A stretch of DNA of 64,000 nucleotides from Phocaeicola oris (GTDB lineage Bacteria > Bacteroidota > Bacteroidia > Bacteroidales > Bacteroidaceae): assembly GCF_021295095.1 (NCBI RefSeq), contig NZ_JAJLQX010000014.1, positions 17,090 through 81,089 of the forward strand, written 5' to 3'. A model generated the notes under the pieces. It did not search any database. It was not told the DNA's origin and worked only from the letters and a program-made list of their open reading frames with translations. The position numbers and the translations under genes were made by a program. This document shows positions 34,381-44,270 of the stretch, in pieces. Positions within the stretch are counted from its first letter, which is position 1. Each line of letters starts with the position of its first letter.

Positions 34381-36477
34381 ATGATTGGAAAAACACTAAA
34401 ACTTACCCCAAATGAAGTCAAAGGACTTTTTAAAAAAAATCTTACGAACATATTTATATTAGCAAACAAATGCGCTGATGAAGCGGAATTTAAAAAAAGA
34501 CTGATACAGGAACTACACCTTAATGACCAAGAGAATCGGAATGAGGCAAAACAAAACATAAAGAGATTAATTGAATATGACGGACAGACCATTTATGAAC
34601 TGCCTTCAGAAAGGCATATCCATATTCAAACCATCACCACATTATGGAATTTCCTTTCATCAAAAAGACTAAACCAAGAAATATCCGCAGACTATCTCGT
34701 AGACATTTATCAGCAATTCAGAAGACTTAAAGGAATTGAAACCAAGCCTATTACGGAGGTACAACTCAACAAATGGATGAAAAAATGGCCAACAGGACTT
34801 GATAAAGATGTCTTGGCTATCAGAGAAGCTAATAAAGAACGTATTATCTCCTTACTTATTAATAAAATAGATCACAGACATTCTACACGCTCTCGCTATA
34901 TCTTTGAGCCTGAATGGACGGCAGAGGAGAAAAAGGAAAAAGTAAAAGAATGGTGGAACGATCATCGTTTCCAATTGTCAATGGCGATAAGAAGTCCTCG
35001 TGAGCTCAATGAGATGTTGAATCATTCTCTTTCTAAAGAAACTATGCATCTTTACGAACGAGCAAAAGAAAAAGGAATGCCTATATTTATCACACCTTAT
35101 TATCTTTCATTATTAAACCCGACAGAGCATGGATTTGACGACACCGCTATCAGATCTTATATAATATATTCCAAAGAGTTAGTAGATGCTTTTGGCAATA
35201 TTCATGCTTGGGAGAAAGAAGATGTGATAGAAACAGGAAAGCCAAATGCCGCCGGCTGGTTGCTTCCGGAAGGGCACAACATCCACAGAAGATACCCGGA
35301 AGTGGCAATTATGATACCAGACACCATGGGAAGGGGATGTGGAGGATTATGTGCTTCTTGTCAGCGTATGTACGATTTTCAAAGTAAACGTTTCAACTTC
35401 AATTTTAAAGAACTAAAAGCCAAAGAAAGTTGGGAACACAAGTTGCGACGATTGATGAAATATTTTGAGTATGATACACAGTTACAGGACATCCTCATCA
35501 CCGGTGGAGACGCTTTGATGAGCAATAACAAGGAATTAAAAAACATGCTGAAAGCAGTGTTAAAGATGGCACATAATAAGCGCAAAGCTAACCTTAAAAG
35601 ACCGAAAGGTGAAAAATATGCTGAGATGCACCGTGTAAGGCTTGGATCCCGGCTACCTGTTTATCTCCCCATGCGTATAGATGATGAACTCATACAACTT
35701 TTAAAAGTATTCAAACAAGAAGCAGAAAAAGAAAATATAGATCAGTTTTTTATTCAAACGCACTTCCAGACTCCACTGGAAATAACACCGGAGGCATTAA
35801 CCGGAATCAAAAAGATACAATCCTCAGGATGGATCATTACGAATCAATTGGTTTTCAACGTGGCTGCCTCCCGACGTGGGCATACAGCCCAACTACGTAA
35901 AACACTCAATGAGTTAGGCATCATCTGCTACTATACCTTTACCGTAAAAGGTTTTGAGGAAAACCATGCCATCTATGCGCCCAACAGCCGTTCGCTTCAA
36001 GAAGAAATGGAAGAGAAAGCCTTCGGGAAATTAGACGCAATGACAGAAAAAGATTTTCTCAAAAGAATTCGTGCGACAAAACATAAGGAAACAGCCATCA
36101 AAGAGACATGCAAGAAGGCCAATATTCCGTTTATAGCATCCGACAGAAATGTGATGAACCTTCCGGGAATAGGCAAAAGCATGAGCTTTGTACTTGTAGG
36201 AATCTTACCTGACGGAAGACGTGTATTGGAGTTTGATCACGACCACACCAGACATCACAGTCCTATCATTGAAAAGATGAGTAAAGTGTACATTCGTGAA
36301 AACAAGTCTATATATAAATACCTGCGACAGCTCCATCAACTGGGAGAACGTGTAAACGATTATCAAACTATCTGGAACTATACTTCAGGACAAACCGAAC
36401 ATCGTTTTCCTCTTTACGATTATCCTAAGGCAGGCGAAGAAAGGACTCAAGAATACACTAATTTGTTTATAGAATAG
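34381..36477 (+). CDS. Large KamA-type radical SAM protein (lysine 2,3-aminomutase family)
   Basis: The 698-residue protein holds a KamA-like radical SAM core in its second half. The cluster motif CGGLCASC gives Cys320, Cys324 and Cys327 (CxxxCxxC), followed by LITGGDALMSN. Conserved stretches include RLGSRLPVYLPMRID and IQTHFQTPLEITPEA. PLP is expected from the family. True KamA proteins are about 410 residues, so roughly 290 extra residues precede the core and more follow. The extra N-domain is helical and charged. The substrate may be lysine or a related amine; it is not proven. Confidence 0.85.
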   Translation: MIGKTLKLTPNEVKGLFKKNLTNIFILANKCADEAEFKKRLIQELHLNDQENRNEAKQNIKRLIEYDGQTIYELPSERHIHIQTITTLWNFLSSKRLNQEISADYLVDIYQQFRRLKGIETKPITEVQLNKWMKKWPTGLDKDVLAIREANKERIISLLINKIDHRHSTRSRYIFEPEWTAEEKKEKVKEWWNDHRFQLSMAIRSPRELNEMLNHSLSKETMHLYERAKEKGMPIFITPYYLSLLNPTEHGFDDTAIRSYIIYSKELVDAFGNIHAWEKEDVIETGKPNAAGWLLPEGHNIHRRYPEVAIMIPDTMGRGCGGLCASCQRMYDFQSKRFNFNFKELKAKESWEHKLRRLMKYFEYDTQLQDILITGGDALMSNNKELKNMLKAVLKMAHNKRKANLKRPKGEKYAEMHRVRLGSRLPVYLPMRIDDELIQLLKVFKQEAEKENIDQFFIQTHFQTPLEITPEALTGIKKIQSSGWIITNQLVFNVAASRRGHTAQLRKTLNELGIICYYTFTVKGFEENHAIYAPNSRSLQEEMEEKAFGKLDAMTEKDFLKRIRATKHKETAIKETCKKANIPFIASDRNVMNLPGIGKSMSFVLVGILPDGRRVLEFDHDHTRHHSPIIEKMSKVYIRENKSIYKYLRQLHQLGERVNDYQTIWNYTSGQTEHRFPLYDYPKAGEERTQEYTNLFIE

Positions 36478-36510
36478 ACAGGCATCACCGGCATAAGAAA
36501 GAATTTTTCG

Positions 36511-36518
36511 TAACTTTG
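36511..36518 (+). promoter_or_regulatory. Putative -7 box (TAACTTTG) of the AraC-type regulator
   Basis: Exact TAnnTTTG match 18 nt before the ATG at 36537. Confidence 0.5.
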
Positions 36519-36536
36519 CCTTAAAGGAGTTATATT

Positions 36537-37100
36537 ATGAACACGTTACATATAAAGAATATGGTATGCAATCGCTGTATCATGGTGATAAAACAGCAGT
36601 TGGAACAGTTGGGACTACATTTGGAATCGGTAGAGCTTGGGGAAGTAACTATTCAAGAAGAGGTGACTGAGGATATCCGCAATAAGGTAAAAGCAGCCAT
36701 AGAGCCTTTCGGCTTTGAATTGTTGGATGATAAACGCGAACAGTTGATAGACCAAATCAAATCTGCCATTATCGACTTAGTTCATTATCATAATGAAACA
36801 TTGAAAACGAACTTAAGTGATTACTTGCAAGACAAACTTCATAAGGATTACAGCACGATAAGCAAATTGTTCAGCGAAGTAACAAATACCACGATAGAGA
36901 AATATCTCATTGCTCAGAAGATAGAACGCGCGAAAGAATTGTTAGTCTATGGCGAACTGACAACAAAAGAAATTGCCGATAAATTAAATTACAGTAGCTC
37001 CGCATACTTTTCCTCACAGTTTAAAAGTGTAACAGGATTTACTCCCTCATACTTTAGAACCATAAAAGAGCATAAACGGAAGCCGCTGGATAAAGTGTAA
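36537..37100 (+). CDS. AraC-family regulator with HMA-like N-terminal domain
   Basis: The 187-residue protein starts with a heavy-metal-associated-like fold (MNTLHIKNMVCNRCIMVIKQ, CNRC near residues 11-14), at about 1-65. An AraC/XylS helix-turn-helix pair follows at about 100-180 (RAKELLVYGELTTKEIADKLNYSSSAYFSSQFKSVTGFTPSYFR in its parts TTKEIADKLNY and FKSVTGFTPSYFR). There is no sugar-binding domain. The CxxC head suggests sensing of copper or another soft metal; copA, 7 kb away, would be a natural target, but this is inference. Confidence 0.87.
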   Translation: MNTLHIKNMVCNRCIMVIKQQLEQLGLHLESVELGEVTIQEEVTEDIRNKVKAAIEPFGFELLDDKREQLIDQIKSAIIDLVHYHNETLKTNLSDYLQDKLHKDYSTISKLFSEVTNTTIEKYLIAQKIERAKELLVYGELTTKEIADKLNYSSSAYFSSQFKSVTGFTPSYFRTIKEHKRKPLDKV

Positions 37101-37105
37101 GACAG

Positions 37106-37699
37106 CTAAATATAGCCTGCTTTCTTCAATTCTTCAGCAGTGAGTTCCAACTCTCTATACCACTCCGCGCCAAACTTCCTGACAAGAGGATCTTTCAAGA
37201 ATTTATAGATAGGAAGATTGGCTTGTTCTCCTTTGATAACTGCTGATTTGCAGATATCCCAACGATTATAATTGATTCCCTTCACTTTACCAAAATCTTT
37301 AATCCGGATAGGGTAAAGATAACAAGAAATTGGCTTACAAAACATTATCTTTCCTGCACGGTAAGCTTTCTCTAAAGCACAAAAGCAACAGCCTTTATCA
37401 TCATAACAAGTAAAGACGCAATCCTTTCCATTAACGATAGAGGTGACCATATCACCTTCCTCATCAACATACGACACTCCCTGCTTGTTTATCACTCTAC
37501 GAGCTTTTAGTGACAAATCATCCCATATCTGAGGTAGCGCTTTCTCTATCTGCGTCACTTCATTAAGTTCTAATGGAGCTCCCGCATCACCTTCCACACA
37601 GCAAGCACCGTGACATTTATCCAAGTCGCACAGAAACTTCTCACGGAAAATATCCAAAGAGACGACCACATCACCTACTTGTATCATATTTACATTCAT
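37106..37699 (-). CDS. Cysteine-rich DUF3109 family protein
   Basis: The 197-residue protein has Cys clusters expected to bind metal: CDLDKCHGACC near residues 25-35, CVFTCYDDKGCCFC near 92-105 and FCKPISCYLYP near 119-129. This pattern marks the DUF3109 / YkgJ-like group of putative zinc or iron-sulfur proteins with no established function. It is convergent with the AraC-type regulator (5-bp gap) and lies upstream of gpmI on the same strand with a 76-nt gap in the opposite order (gpmI is transcribed toward it). Confidence 0.85.
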   Translation of the reverse strand: MNVNMIQVGDVVVSLDIFREKFLCDLDKCHGACCVEGDAGAPLELNEVTQIEKALPQIWDDLSLKARRVINKQGVSYVDEEGDMVTSIVNGKDCVFTCYDDKGCCFCALEKAYRAGKIMFCKPISCYLYPIRIKDFGKVKGINYNRWDICKSAVIKGEQANLPIYKFLKDPLVRKFGAEWYRELELTAEELKKAGYI

Positions 37700-37775
37700 A
37701 TCTCAAAAATATTCCGGACAAAGCAAAAAGATCTCTCTGCTCTACCCGGAATAGTAATAAATATCAAGTAATAGC

Positions 37776-39314
37776 TTATTTATCCAAAATCAAATCATGC
37801 CCGGTCATATCCTTCGGTTGCGGCATTCCCATTACATGAAGAATAGAAGGGGCAACATCGGCAAGCACTCCGCTCTCTACCTTTACGTTCTTATTGGCCG
37901 TGACATAAACAAACGGAACGGGATTCAGAGAGTGGGCTGTATTAGGAGTACCATCTTCATTGATAGCGTGATCGGCATTACCATGATCAGCGATAATGAT
38001 AACCTCGTAATCATTAGCCTTGGCAGCCTCTACAGTATCTTTCACACAAGCATCGATAGCAACAACTGCTTTCTGAATAGCTTCATAAACACCCGTATGA
38101 CCTACCATATCGCCATTAGCATAATTGACTACAATAAAATCGTATTTTGCAGAGTTGATAGCATCTACCAACTTATCCTTTACCTCGTAGGCACTCATCT
38201 CAGGCTTCAAATCATAAGTAGCCACCTTTGGAGAAGGAACAAGAATACGATCCTCTCCCGAGAACGGAGCTTCGCGCCCACCATTGAAGAAGAATGTAAC
38301 ATGTGCATACTTCTCTGTTTCAGCAATATGCAACTGCTTTTTAGTGTTATTGGAAAGATACTCTGCCAACGTATTCTGAACATCTTCCTTATTAAAGATG
38401 ATATGCACACCCTGAAACGAAGCATCGTATGGAGTCATGCAATAATACTGCAAGTCAGGAATAACGTGCATCCCCTCTTCCGGCATATCTTTCTGAGTCA
38501 AAACAGAAGTGATTTCTTTTGCACGGTCGTTACGGTAGTTGAAGAAGATAACCACATCACCCGGTTTAATACGTCCATCAACATTCTTATTAACTAACGG
38601 TTCCATGAACTCATCGGTATCTTTATTCTCCTCGGTATCGCGGGCATAACAATCACGCACAGCTTGAACCATATCAACTTCCTCACGTCCCTTGCCTTCC
38701 ACCAATTGATCATAGGCAATCTTCAGGCGATTCCATCGCTTATCACGATCCATAGCATAAAAACGACCGATAATAGAAGCGATATGAGCACCATTCTTCT
38801 CACAGACATCTGTGAGAGACTCAATATAAGTAACACCACTCTTAGGATCGGTATCACGACCATCCATAAAACAGTGAACGTATGTCTTTTCACCTACGCC
38901 ATACTCTCCGGCTATGTCAACTAACTTAAAGAGGTGTGTCAGCGAAGAGTGAACGCCACCGGTTGAAGTCAGTCCCATGATATGCAGTCCACAACCATGT
39001 TCCTTAGCATACGAGTAAGCAGAAATGATTTCAGGATTCTTCATGATGCTGTTGTCGGCACACGCACGGTTAATCTTAACCAAATCCTGATAAACGATTC
39101 GGCCTGCGCCGATATTTAAGTGGCCAACCTCAGAGTTTCCCATTTGTCCGTCAGGAAGACCGACGCTTTCACCACAAGCAAGCAACTGAGAATGTGGATA
39201 ATCTGCTAATAAACTGTCCCAATAAGGAGTTGGTGTACACCAAATAGCATCATCTTTCTTATGATCGCCAAGACCCCAACCATCAAGAATCATCAAAAGC
39301 GCTTTTTTAGCCAT
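37776..39314 (-). CDS. gpmI: 2,3-bisphosphoglycerate-independent phosphoglycerate mutase
   Basis: The 512-residue glycolytic enzyme interconverts 3- and 2-phosphoglycerate using two Mn ions. [10 protein letters not shown] at the N-terminus supplies a metal Asp. [15 protein letters not shown] contains the phosphorylated serine. [23 protein letters not shown] and [10 protein letters not shown] supply further metal ligands. The open frame extends 42 codons upstream to 39440, but the ATG at 39314 gives the normal N-terminus [14 protein letters not shown], and a -7 box lies at 39356-39363. Confidence 0.96.
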   Translation of the reverse strand: MAKKALLMILDGWGLGDHKKDDAIWCTPTPYWDSLLADYPHSQLLACGESVGLPDGQMGNSEVGHLNIGAGRIVYQDLVKINRACADNSIMKNPEIISAYSYAKEHGCGLHIMGLTSTGGVHSSLTHLFKLVDIAGEYGVGEKTYVHCFMDGRDTDPKSGVTYIESLTDVCEKNGAHIASIIGRFYAMDRDKRWNRLKIAYDQLVEGKGREEVDMVQAVRDCYARDTEENKDTDEFMEPLVNKNVDGRIKPGDVVIFFNYRNDRAKEITSVLTQKDMPEEGMHVIPDLQYYCMTPYDASFQGVHIIFNKEDVQNTLAEYLSNNTKKQLHIAETEKYAHVTFFFNGGREAPFSGEDRILVPSPKVATYDLKPEMSAYEVKDKLVDAINSAKYDFIVVNYANGDMVGHTGVYEAIQKAVVAIDACVKDTVEAAKANDYEVIIIADHGNADHAINEDGTPNTAHSLNPVPFVYVTANKNVKVESGVLADVAPSILHVMGMPQPKDMTGHDLILDK

Positions 39315-39355
39315 AATTTTATCTGTATTTAAAGTAATATCCTTCAAAGAAATTG

Positions 39356-39363
39356 CAAAGTTA
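39356..39363 (-). promoter_or_regulatory. Putative gpmI -7 box (TAACTTTG)
   Basis: Exact TAnnTTTG match on the minus strand, 42 nt before the gpmI ATG; it lies inside the longest open frame, ruling out the upstream starts. Confidence 0.5.
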
Positions 39364-39473
39364 CGAAAAAGCAAACGAATATAATAGAAAAACAAGGCGT
39401 ATATTAACTTAAATTTTCTTATAATTGTGTTGTATAACACTATTTCTATATTGCTCTTCCGACTTAAATTGAG

Positions 39474-39481
39474 TTTCTTTG
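39474..39481 (+). promoter_or_regulatory. Possible fucI -7 box (TTTCTTTG)
   Basis: A one-base variant of TAnnTTTG 36 nt before fucI. A weak TTGC lies about 19 bp upstream. Tentative. Confidence 0.3.
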
Positions 39482-39517
39482 CCTAACAAAAAGAAAAACA
39501 ATTAATATCAAAAAGAT

Positions 39518-41290
39518 ATGAAGCATCCAAAGATTGGTATTCGTCCCACTATTGACGGTCGCCAGGGAGGAGTACGTGAGAGCCTTGAAGACAAGACGAT
39601 GGCATTGGCACATGCCGTTTCCAATTTAATTTCCAAGAATTTATACTATAGAGATGGTACTCCTGTAGAATGTATCATAGCTGATGGTACTATCGGTCGT
39701 GTTGCCGAAAGTGCTGCCTGTGCCGATAAATTTGAGCATGCCGGTGTAGGCGGAACCATTACCGTTACCTCTTGTTGGTGCTACGGTTCTGAAACTATTG
39801 ACATGAACCCGTACTGGCCAAAAGCCGTATGGGGATTTAATGGGACAGAACGCCCGGGAGCTGTTTATCTGGCTTGCGCTCTGGCTGCCTATGCACAGAA
39901 AGGTCTTCCTGCATACGGTATCTACGGACACAACGTTCAGGACTTAGACGATAATACCATCCCTACTGATGTGGCAGAGAAGATTCTCCGGTTCGCCAAG
40001 GCTGCCGTTGCAGTAGCAGAAATGAGAGGCGAGTCTTATCTGTCAATAGGCAGCGTGACCATGGGCATCGCCGGTTCAATGGTCGACAACGATTTCTTTC
40101 AAACTTACTTAGGCATGCGTAACGAAAACGTTGATGAGGTAGAGATACTCCGCCGAATGGATGAGGGAATCTATGATCATGACGAATACAAAAAAGCCAT
40201 GACGTGGGTAGAAAAATACTGTAAGCCTAACGAAGGATGGGATAAAAACCGTCCGGAGAAGACCAAAACCCGTGAACAGAAAGAAGCGGATTGGGACTTC
40301 ATCGTTAAAATGACACTCATTGTAAAGGATTTGATGCATGGTAACCCCAAACTGTTGGATATGGGATTCAAAGAAGAATCTTTGGGACACAACGCTTTGG
40401 CTGCCGGCTTCCAAGGTCAGCGTCAATGGACCGATTGGAAACCAAATGGTGACTTTACTGAAGCTATTCTGAACACTTCATTCGATTGGAATGGTCTTCG
40501 CGAAGCTTACCCGTTTGCTACAGAAAACGACTCTTTAAACTGCACAGCGATGTTACTCGCACACCTGATTACAAATCAGGCACAAATATTCAGCGATGTG
40601 CGTACTTATTGGAGTCCGAAAGCTGTTAAGCGAGTTACAGGAAAAGAACTGACCGGTATAGCTGCCAATGGGATTATCCATCTGATAAACTCAGGTGCTA
40701 CCACACTGGATGGCACAGGTCAAAGCTCTGATGCTAACGGCAATCCTGTTATGAAGAAATTCTGGGAAATGACCGACGATGATGTAAAAGGTTGCCTTAA
40801 AGCTACATCATGGATGCCGGCCGACCGCGACTACTTCCGTGGTGGTGGCTTCAGCTCACATTTCCTTACCAGAGGTGAAATGCCTGCTACCATGATGCGT
40901 GTCAATATCATCAAGGGACTGGGCCCTGTACTTCAAATTGCTGAAGGTTGGATAGTCAACATCGATCCCGAAATCCATCAAATTCTTGATAAACGTACAG
41001 ATCCTACATGGCCAACTACATGGTTTACTCCACGCCTGGATCCGGCAAAGGATGCTTTCAAAGATGTATACTCCGTTATGAATAACTGGGGTGCTAACCA
41101 CGGAGCCATCACTTACGGGCATATTGGCGCAGATATGATCACATTAGCTTCCATGCTTCGTATCCCTGTTTGCCTACATAACGTGAAAGAGAGCGATATC
41201 TTCCGCCCTGCTGCATGGAACGCATTTGGCATGGACAAGGAAGGTCAGGATTATCGTGCATGTGCCAACTACGGACCAATTTATAAATAA
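39518..41290 (+). CDS. fucI: L-fucose isomerase
   Basis: The 590-residue protein converts L-fucose to L-fuculose and matches the family in length and throughout. It starts [26 protein letters not shown] (pieces [18 protein letters not shown]), has [11 protein letters not shown] near residue 140 and [14 protein letters not shown] near 340 with a metal-site Glu. The C-terminus has [30 protein letters not shown] (pieces [21 protein letters not shown]) with the metal His. Unusually, only the transporter fucP follows; no fuculokinase or aldolase gene is in the window. A terminator hairpin lies between fucI and fucP. Confidence 0.96.
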   Translation: MKHPKIGIRPTIDGRQGGVRESLEDKTMALAHAVSNLISKNLYYRDGTPVECIIADGTIGRVAESAACADKFEHAGVGGTITVTSCWCYGSETIDMNPYWPKAVWGFNGTERPGAVYLACALAAYAQKGLPAYGIYGHNVQDLDDNTIPTDVAEKILRFAKAAVAVAEMRGESYLSIGSVTMGIAGSMVDNDFFQTYLGMRNENVDEVEILRRMDEGIYDHDEYKKAMTWVEKYCKPNEGWDKNRPEKTKTREQKEADWDFIVKMTLIVKDLMHGNPKLLDMGFKEESLGHNALAAGFQGQRQWTDWKPNGDFTEAILNTSFDWNGLREAYPFATENDSLNCTAMLLAHLITNQAQIFSDVRTYWSPKAVKRVTGKELTGIAANGIIHLINSGATTLDGTGQSSDANGNPVMKKFWEMTDDDVKGCLKATSWMPADRDYFRGGGFSSHFLTRGEMPATMMRVNIIKGLGPVLQIAEGWIVNIDPEIHQILDKRTDPTWPTTWFTPRLDPAKDAFKDVYSVMNNWGANHGAITYGHIGADMITLASMLRIPVCLHNVKESDIFRPAAWNAFGMDKEGQDYRACANYGPIYK

Positions 41291-41308
41291 CCTGTAGAAA
41301 CATACCAC

Positions 41309-41341
41309 AAAGGGACGAATCATTTACGTTCGTCCCTTTAT
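41309..41341 (+). terminator. Hairpin between fucI and fucP
   Basis: AAAGGGACGAA (41309-41319) and TTCGTCCCTTT (41329-41339) form a perfect 11-bp stem with a 9-nt loop, then ATTTCTTT. It could lower fucP expression relative to fucI. Confidence 0.75.
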
Positions 41342-41367
41342 TTCTTTACCATGAAATAATTTACACA

Positions 41368-42666
41368 ATGGATAAAACCAAACTTATAGAGAAGAAATAT
41401 CTCCTTATTTTCATTCTCATCACCACATTGTTTGCTCTCTGGGGATTTGCTAATGATATTACCAACCCTATGGTCGCTGCTTTCCAAACAGTGATGGAAA
41501 TCTCCGCGGCTAAAGCTTCGCTCGTTCAGTTTGCATTTTATGGCGGTTACGCTACCATGGCTATTCCTGCTGCGCTCTTTATCCGCAAATATAGTTATAA
41601 GAGCGGTATCCTGCTGGGATTGGCTCTTTATGCAATCGGAGCCTTTCTGTTCATCCCTGCCGCACAATATCAACAGTTCTCATTCTTTTGCATTTCTCTT
41701 TATGTGTTGACTTTCGGTCTGGCTTTTTTGGAGACTACAGCTAATCCATTTATCCTTTCTTTAGGTGCAAAGAAAACAGCTACCCGTCGTCTGAATTTGT
41801 CTCAATCTTTCAATCCTATGGGATCTTTGGTTGGCATGAGCGTCGCTTCTTTTGTGGTACTCCCACAACTGATTTCTGATAAGCGTGATGCTATGGGAAA
41901 TATTATTTTCCCAACATTAGACGCAACAGAGAAAATCGGAATTCGTGTTCATGATCTGAGCATTATTCGAAATCCATATGTAGCTATTGGCTGTGTAGTA
42001 CTGATGATGTTCATTATTATCGCTCTTACAAGGGTTCCTAAGACAGACATTCAACCGGAACAAACTAATAGTACAAAGCAAACATTAAAGAATCTATGGA
42101 ATAATCACGCATATCGCGAAGGAGTCATTACCCAGATGTTCTATGTAGCAGCACAGATTATGGTATGGACATTTATCATCCAATATGCAGATAATCTTGG
42201 TATCAATAAGGCTACCGCACAGACATACAATATCATCGCAATGTGTCTCTTCCTTTGTGGTAGATTTATAGCTACGGCACTGATGAAATATGTCAATACC
42301 CGTAAGTTATTGGCTATCTTTGCTGCCTGTGCAGGATTATGTACTATCGGAGCAATCGGCATTGTCGGTATGGGTGGGTTATATTGTCTGATTGGAATCA
42401 GTGCTTTCATGTCATTAATGTTTCCAACCATCTATGGCATTGCTTTAGAACATGTTGACAATCAGGATGCCAGTCTGGGTGCCGCTTTCTTGGTTGAGGC
42501 TATCGTAGGTGGTGCCATCATGCCTCCTTTGCAGGGGATGATCATTGATCAGCACACCATTCTCGGTCATCCCGCAGTAAACGTATCCTATGTTCTTCCA
42601 CTTATTTGCTTTATGGTCGTATTCACTTACGGAATGAAAAGATATAAAGAATCAAGAATGGATTAA
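41368..42666 (+). CDS. fucP: L-fucose:H+ symporter
   Basis: The 432-residue MFS transporter has about 12 membrane helices. The start LLIFILITTLFALWGFANDITNPMV and the motif ETTANPFILSLG near residues 126-137 are characteristic of FucP; Asp46-type and Glu135-type residues of Escherichia coli FucP have counterparts in GFANDITN and LETTANP. It imports L-fucose with protons. Together with fucI it gives uptake and isomerisation only; later steps must be elsewhere. Confidence 0.93.
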   Translation: MDKTKLIEKKYLLIFILITTLFALWGFANDITNPMVAAFQTVMEISAAKASLVQFAFYGGYATMAIPAALFIRKYSYKSGILLGLALYAIGAFLFIPAAQYQQFSFFCISLYVLTFGLAFLETTANPFILSLGAKKTATRRLNLSQSFNPMGSLVGMSVASFVVLPQLISDKRDAMGNIIFPTLDATEKIGIRVHDLSIIRNPYVAIGCVVLMMFIIIALTRVPKTDIQPEQTNSTKQTLKNLWNNHAYREGVITQMFYVAAQIMVWTFIIQYADNLGINKATAQTYNIIAMCLFLCGRFIATALMKYVNTRKLLAIFAACAGLCTIGAIGIVGMGGLYCLIGISAFMSLMFPTIYGIALEHVDNQDASLGAAFLVEAIVGGAIMPPLQGMIIDQHTILGHPAVNVSYVLPLICFMVVFTYGMKRYKESRMD

Positions 42667-42973
42667 AGTTCCAGAATTTAGAGAATTATTCGCTGACATA
42701 TCCTTGATTCATCCTAAATAAACGTTACATAATTTAAGGTAAAAGTAGCATAAAAGAATGTGTATCATTGACCGGTTTAAGCATGTACTAAATTTATTTC
42801 TTCAAAGTTATCCTATTATAAAAAGAGTTCTTCAACCCATAGATAACAGCCTGGCAATAAAAAAATGTAATCAAAGTTACAAATTCTTATATCTTATGAG
42901 ATTTTTTATTTACAGATGATCTTTATATATCCAAAAAATAATACTATCTTTCGAAAAGAGAAAAAGAGTTTTT
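42667..42973. other. Intergenic region before the LacI/AraC regulator
   Basis: These 307 AT-rich bp lie between fucP and the regulator. A -7-like TATCTTTC at 42945-42952 precedes the ATG by 21 nt. There is no terminator-grade hairpin, ORF or repeat module that I can support. Confidence 0.5.
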
Positions 42974-44128
42974 ATGTTAAAAGTACTTGTCTTAACTGAT
43001 TTTTCGAGTAACTATAGTCGGCTAATGCTTGAAGGAATGATCAGATATTCCCGAGAAGTCGGACCATGGGCATTCCTTAGGATGCCTCTTTACTATTTGA
43101 TGATAAAAGGTGAATCCGGAGTTATTGATTTTGCGAAGAAATGGCATGCTGACGCAATTATTGCTCAGCTTCGGGATGTAAAAGTTGATTTATTGGAAAA
43201 ATTAAAAATACCTATTATCGTTCAGAATTATCGAGAAAGGAGTGGTATAATTACCAATCTTACGGGTGATTATTATGGAACAGGATTGATGGCTGCAGAA
43301 TTTTTTTTAGAACGAGGGTATCAGAATTTTGCATTCTACGGATACCGAAATGTTATATGGTCCAGAGAAAGGGGATTAGGTTATAAGGAAAGAATCGAGA
43401 AACAAGGTTATGTTTGCCATTTTCTTGAAAACAATAATCATGATACAACAGAATGGCTTTATAATACAGAAATTATAGCAAAGTGGCTTCAGTCTTTACC
43501 AAAACCAATTGCATTGTTTGCTTGTGATGATTATTATGCGCAACAAATTACAGAGACTTGTAATGTTTTTGGTATTGAAGTTCCTGATGAAATCGCGATC
43601 CTTGGTGTAGACAATGATACATTGTTATGCAATTTATCTACCCCCCCATTATCATCTATTTCTTTGGATATAGAAAATGGAGGTTACCGAGCCGCAAAGT
43701 TATTGAATCAATATCTAAAGAAAGAAATTGATGAGATTCCTGATATAGTTATAAAACCTTTATATATAGAGAACAGAGCTTCTACAAACAAATATGCTGT
43801 TTCCGATTTACATATAAAGAAAATAATGAACTACATCAATGATAATTTTAGCAATAAAATAACAGTTCCCGATTTAGTTGCTCTTGTTCCTCTTTCTCGA
43901 AGAGTTTTGGAAAAAAGATTTAAAATGTTAACAGGAACATCTATCTATCAATATATTCTAAATGTTCGGATTAGTCATTTTACAAAATTGCTTTTAACTA
44001 CAGATTTGTATTTACCTGACGCTGCTATTAAATCCGGCTTTGATGATTATAAGAACATTTCTCGAATTTTCCGAAAATATAAATCTATGTCTCCTGTAGA
44101 ATATAGAAAGCTTTATAAGAAAAATTAA
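42974..44128 (+). CDS. XylR-type transcription regulator (LacI-like sensor fused to AraC DNA-binding domain)
   Basis: The 384-residue protein has an N-terminal periplasmic-binding-protein-like domain at about 1-270 (VLVLTDFSSNYSRLMLEGMIRYSRE, as LVLTDFSSNYSRLMLEG; IALFACDDYYAQQI; EIAILGVDNDTLLC). An AraC helix-turn-helix pair follows at about 283-380 (ITVPDLVALVPLSRRVLEKRFK, and FRKYKSMSPVEYRKLY). Such regulators bind a sugar and act on neighbouring operons. The following nagA-nagB genes, 142 nt downstream, are the likely target, with an amino sugar or derivative as effector (inference). The fuc genes are the alternative. Confidence 0.9.
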   Translation: MLKVLVLTDFSSNYSRLMLEGMIRYSREVGPWAFLRMPLYYLMIKGESGVIDFAKKWHADAIIAQLRDVKVDLLEKLKIPIIVQNYRERSGIITNLTGDYYGTGLMAAEFFLERGYQNFAFYGYRNVIWSRERGLGYKERIEKQGYVCHFLENNNHDTTEWLYNTEIIAKWLQSLPKPIALFACDDYYAQQITETCNVFGIEVPDEIAILGVDNDTLLCNLSTPPLSSISLDIENGGYRAAKLLNQYLKKEIDEIPDIVIKPLYIENRASTNKYAVSDLHIKKIMNYINDNFSNKITVPDLVALVPLSRRVLEKRFKMLTGTSIYQYILNVRISHFTKLLLTTDLYLPDAAIKSGFDDYKNISRIFRKYKSMSPVEYRKLYKKN

Positions 44129-44229
44129 GCTTATTATAATCAAAGAAAGTTCTTGAAAACTTTGTTTCTTTTGACGTCAATTGACATCTCTCATTCGCAT
44201 TATATTACTTAATTGGCGAGACCGTTTAT

Positions 44230-44237
44230 TATCTTTG
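44230..44237 (+). promoter_or_regulatory. Putative nagA -7 box (TATCTTTG)
   Basis: Exact TAnnTTTG match 33 nt before the nagA ATG. Just upstream is TTGACGTCAATTGACA (44171-44186), with a TGACGTCA palindrome and a TTGAC direct repeat, possibly an operator for the regulator. Confidence 0.5.
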
Positions 44238-44270
44238 TAAACAGTAAAAAGAATAAATTGTCGGTTTATA

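Noticed and set aside
37797-38597. 266-residue open frame antisense to gpmI
   Set aside because: It is the shadow of gpmI codons; it shows no domain, and gpmI is certain.
39315-39440. 42-codon N-terminal extension of gpmI
   Set aside because: The extension contains the promoter -7 box and does not belong to the family; the ATG at 39314 gives the standard start.
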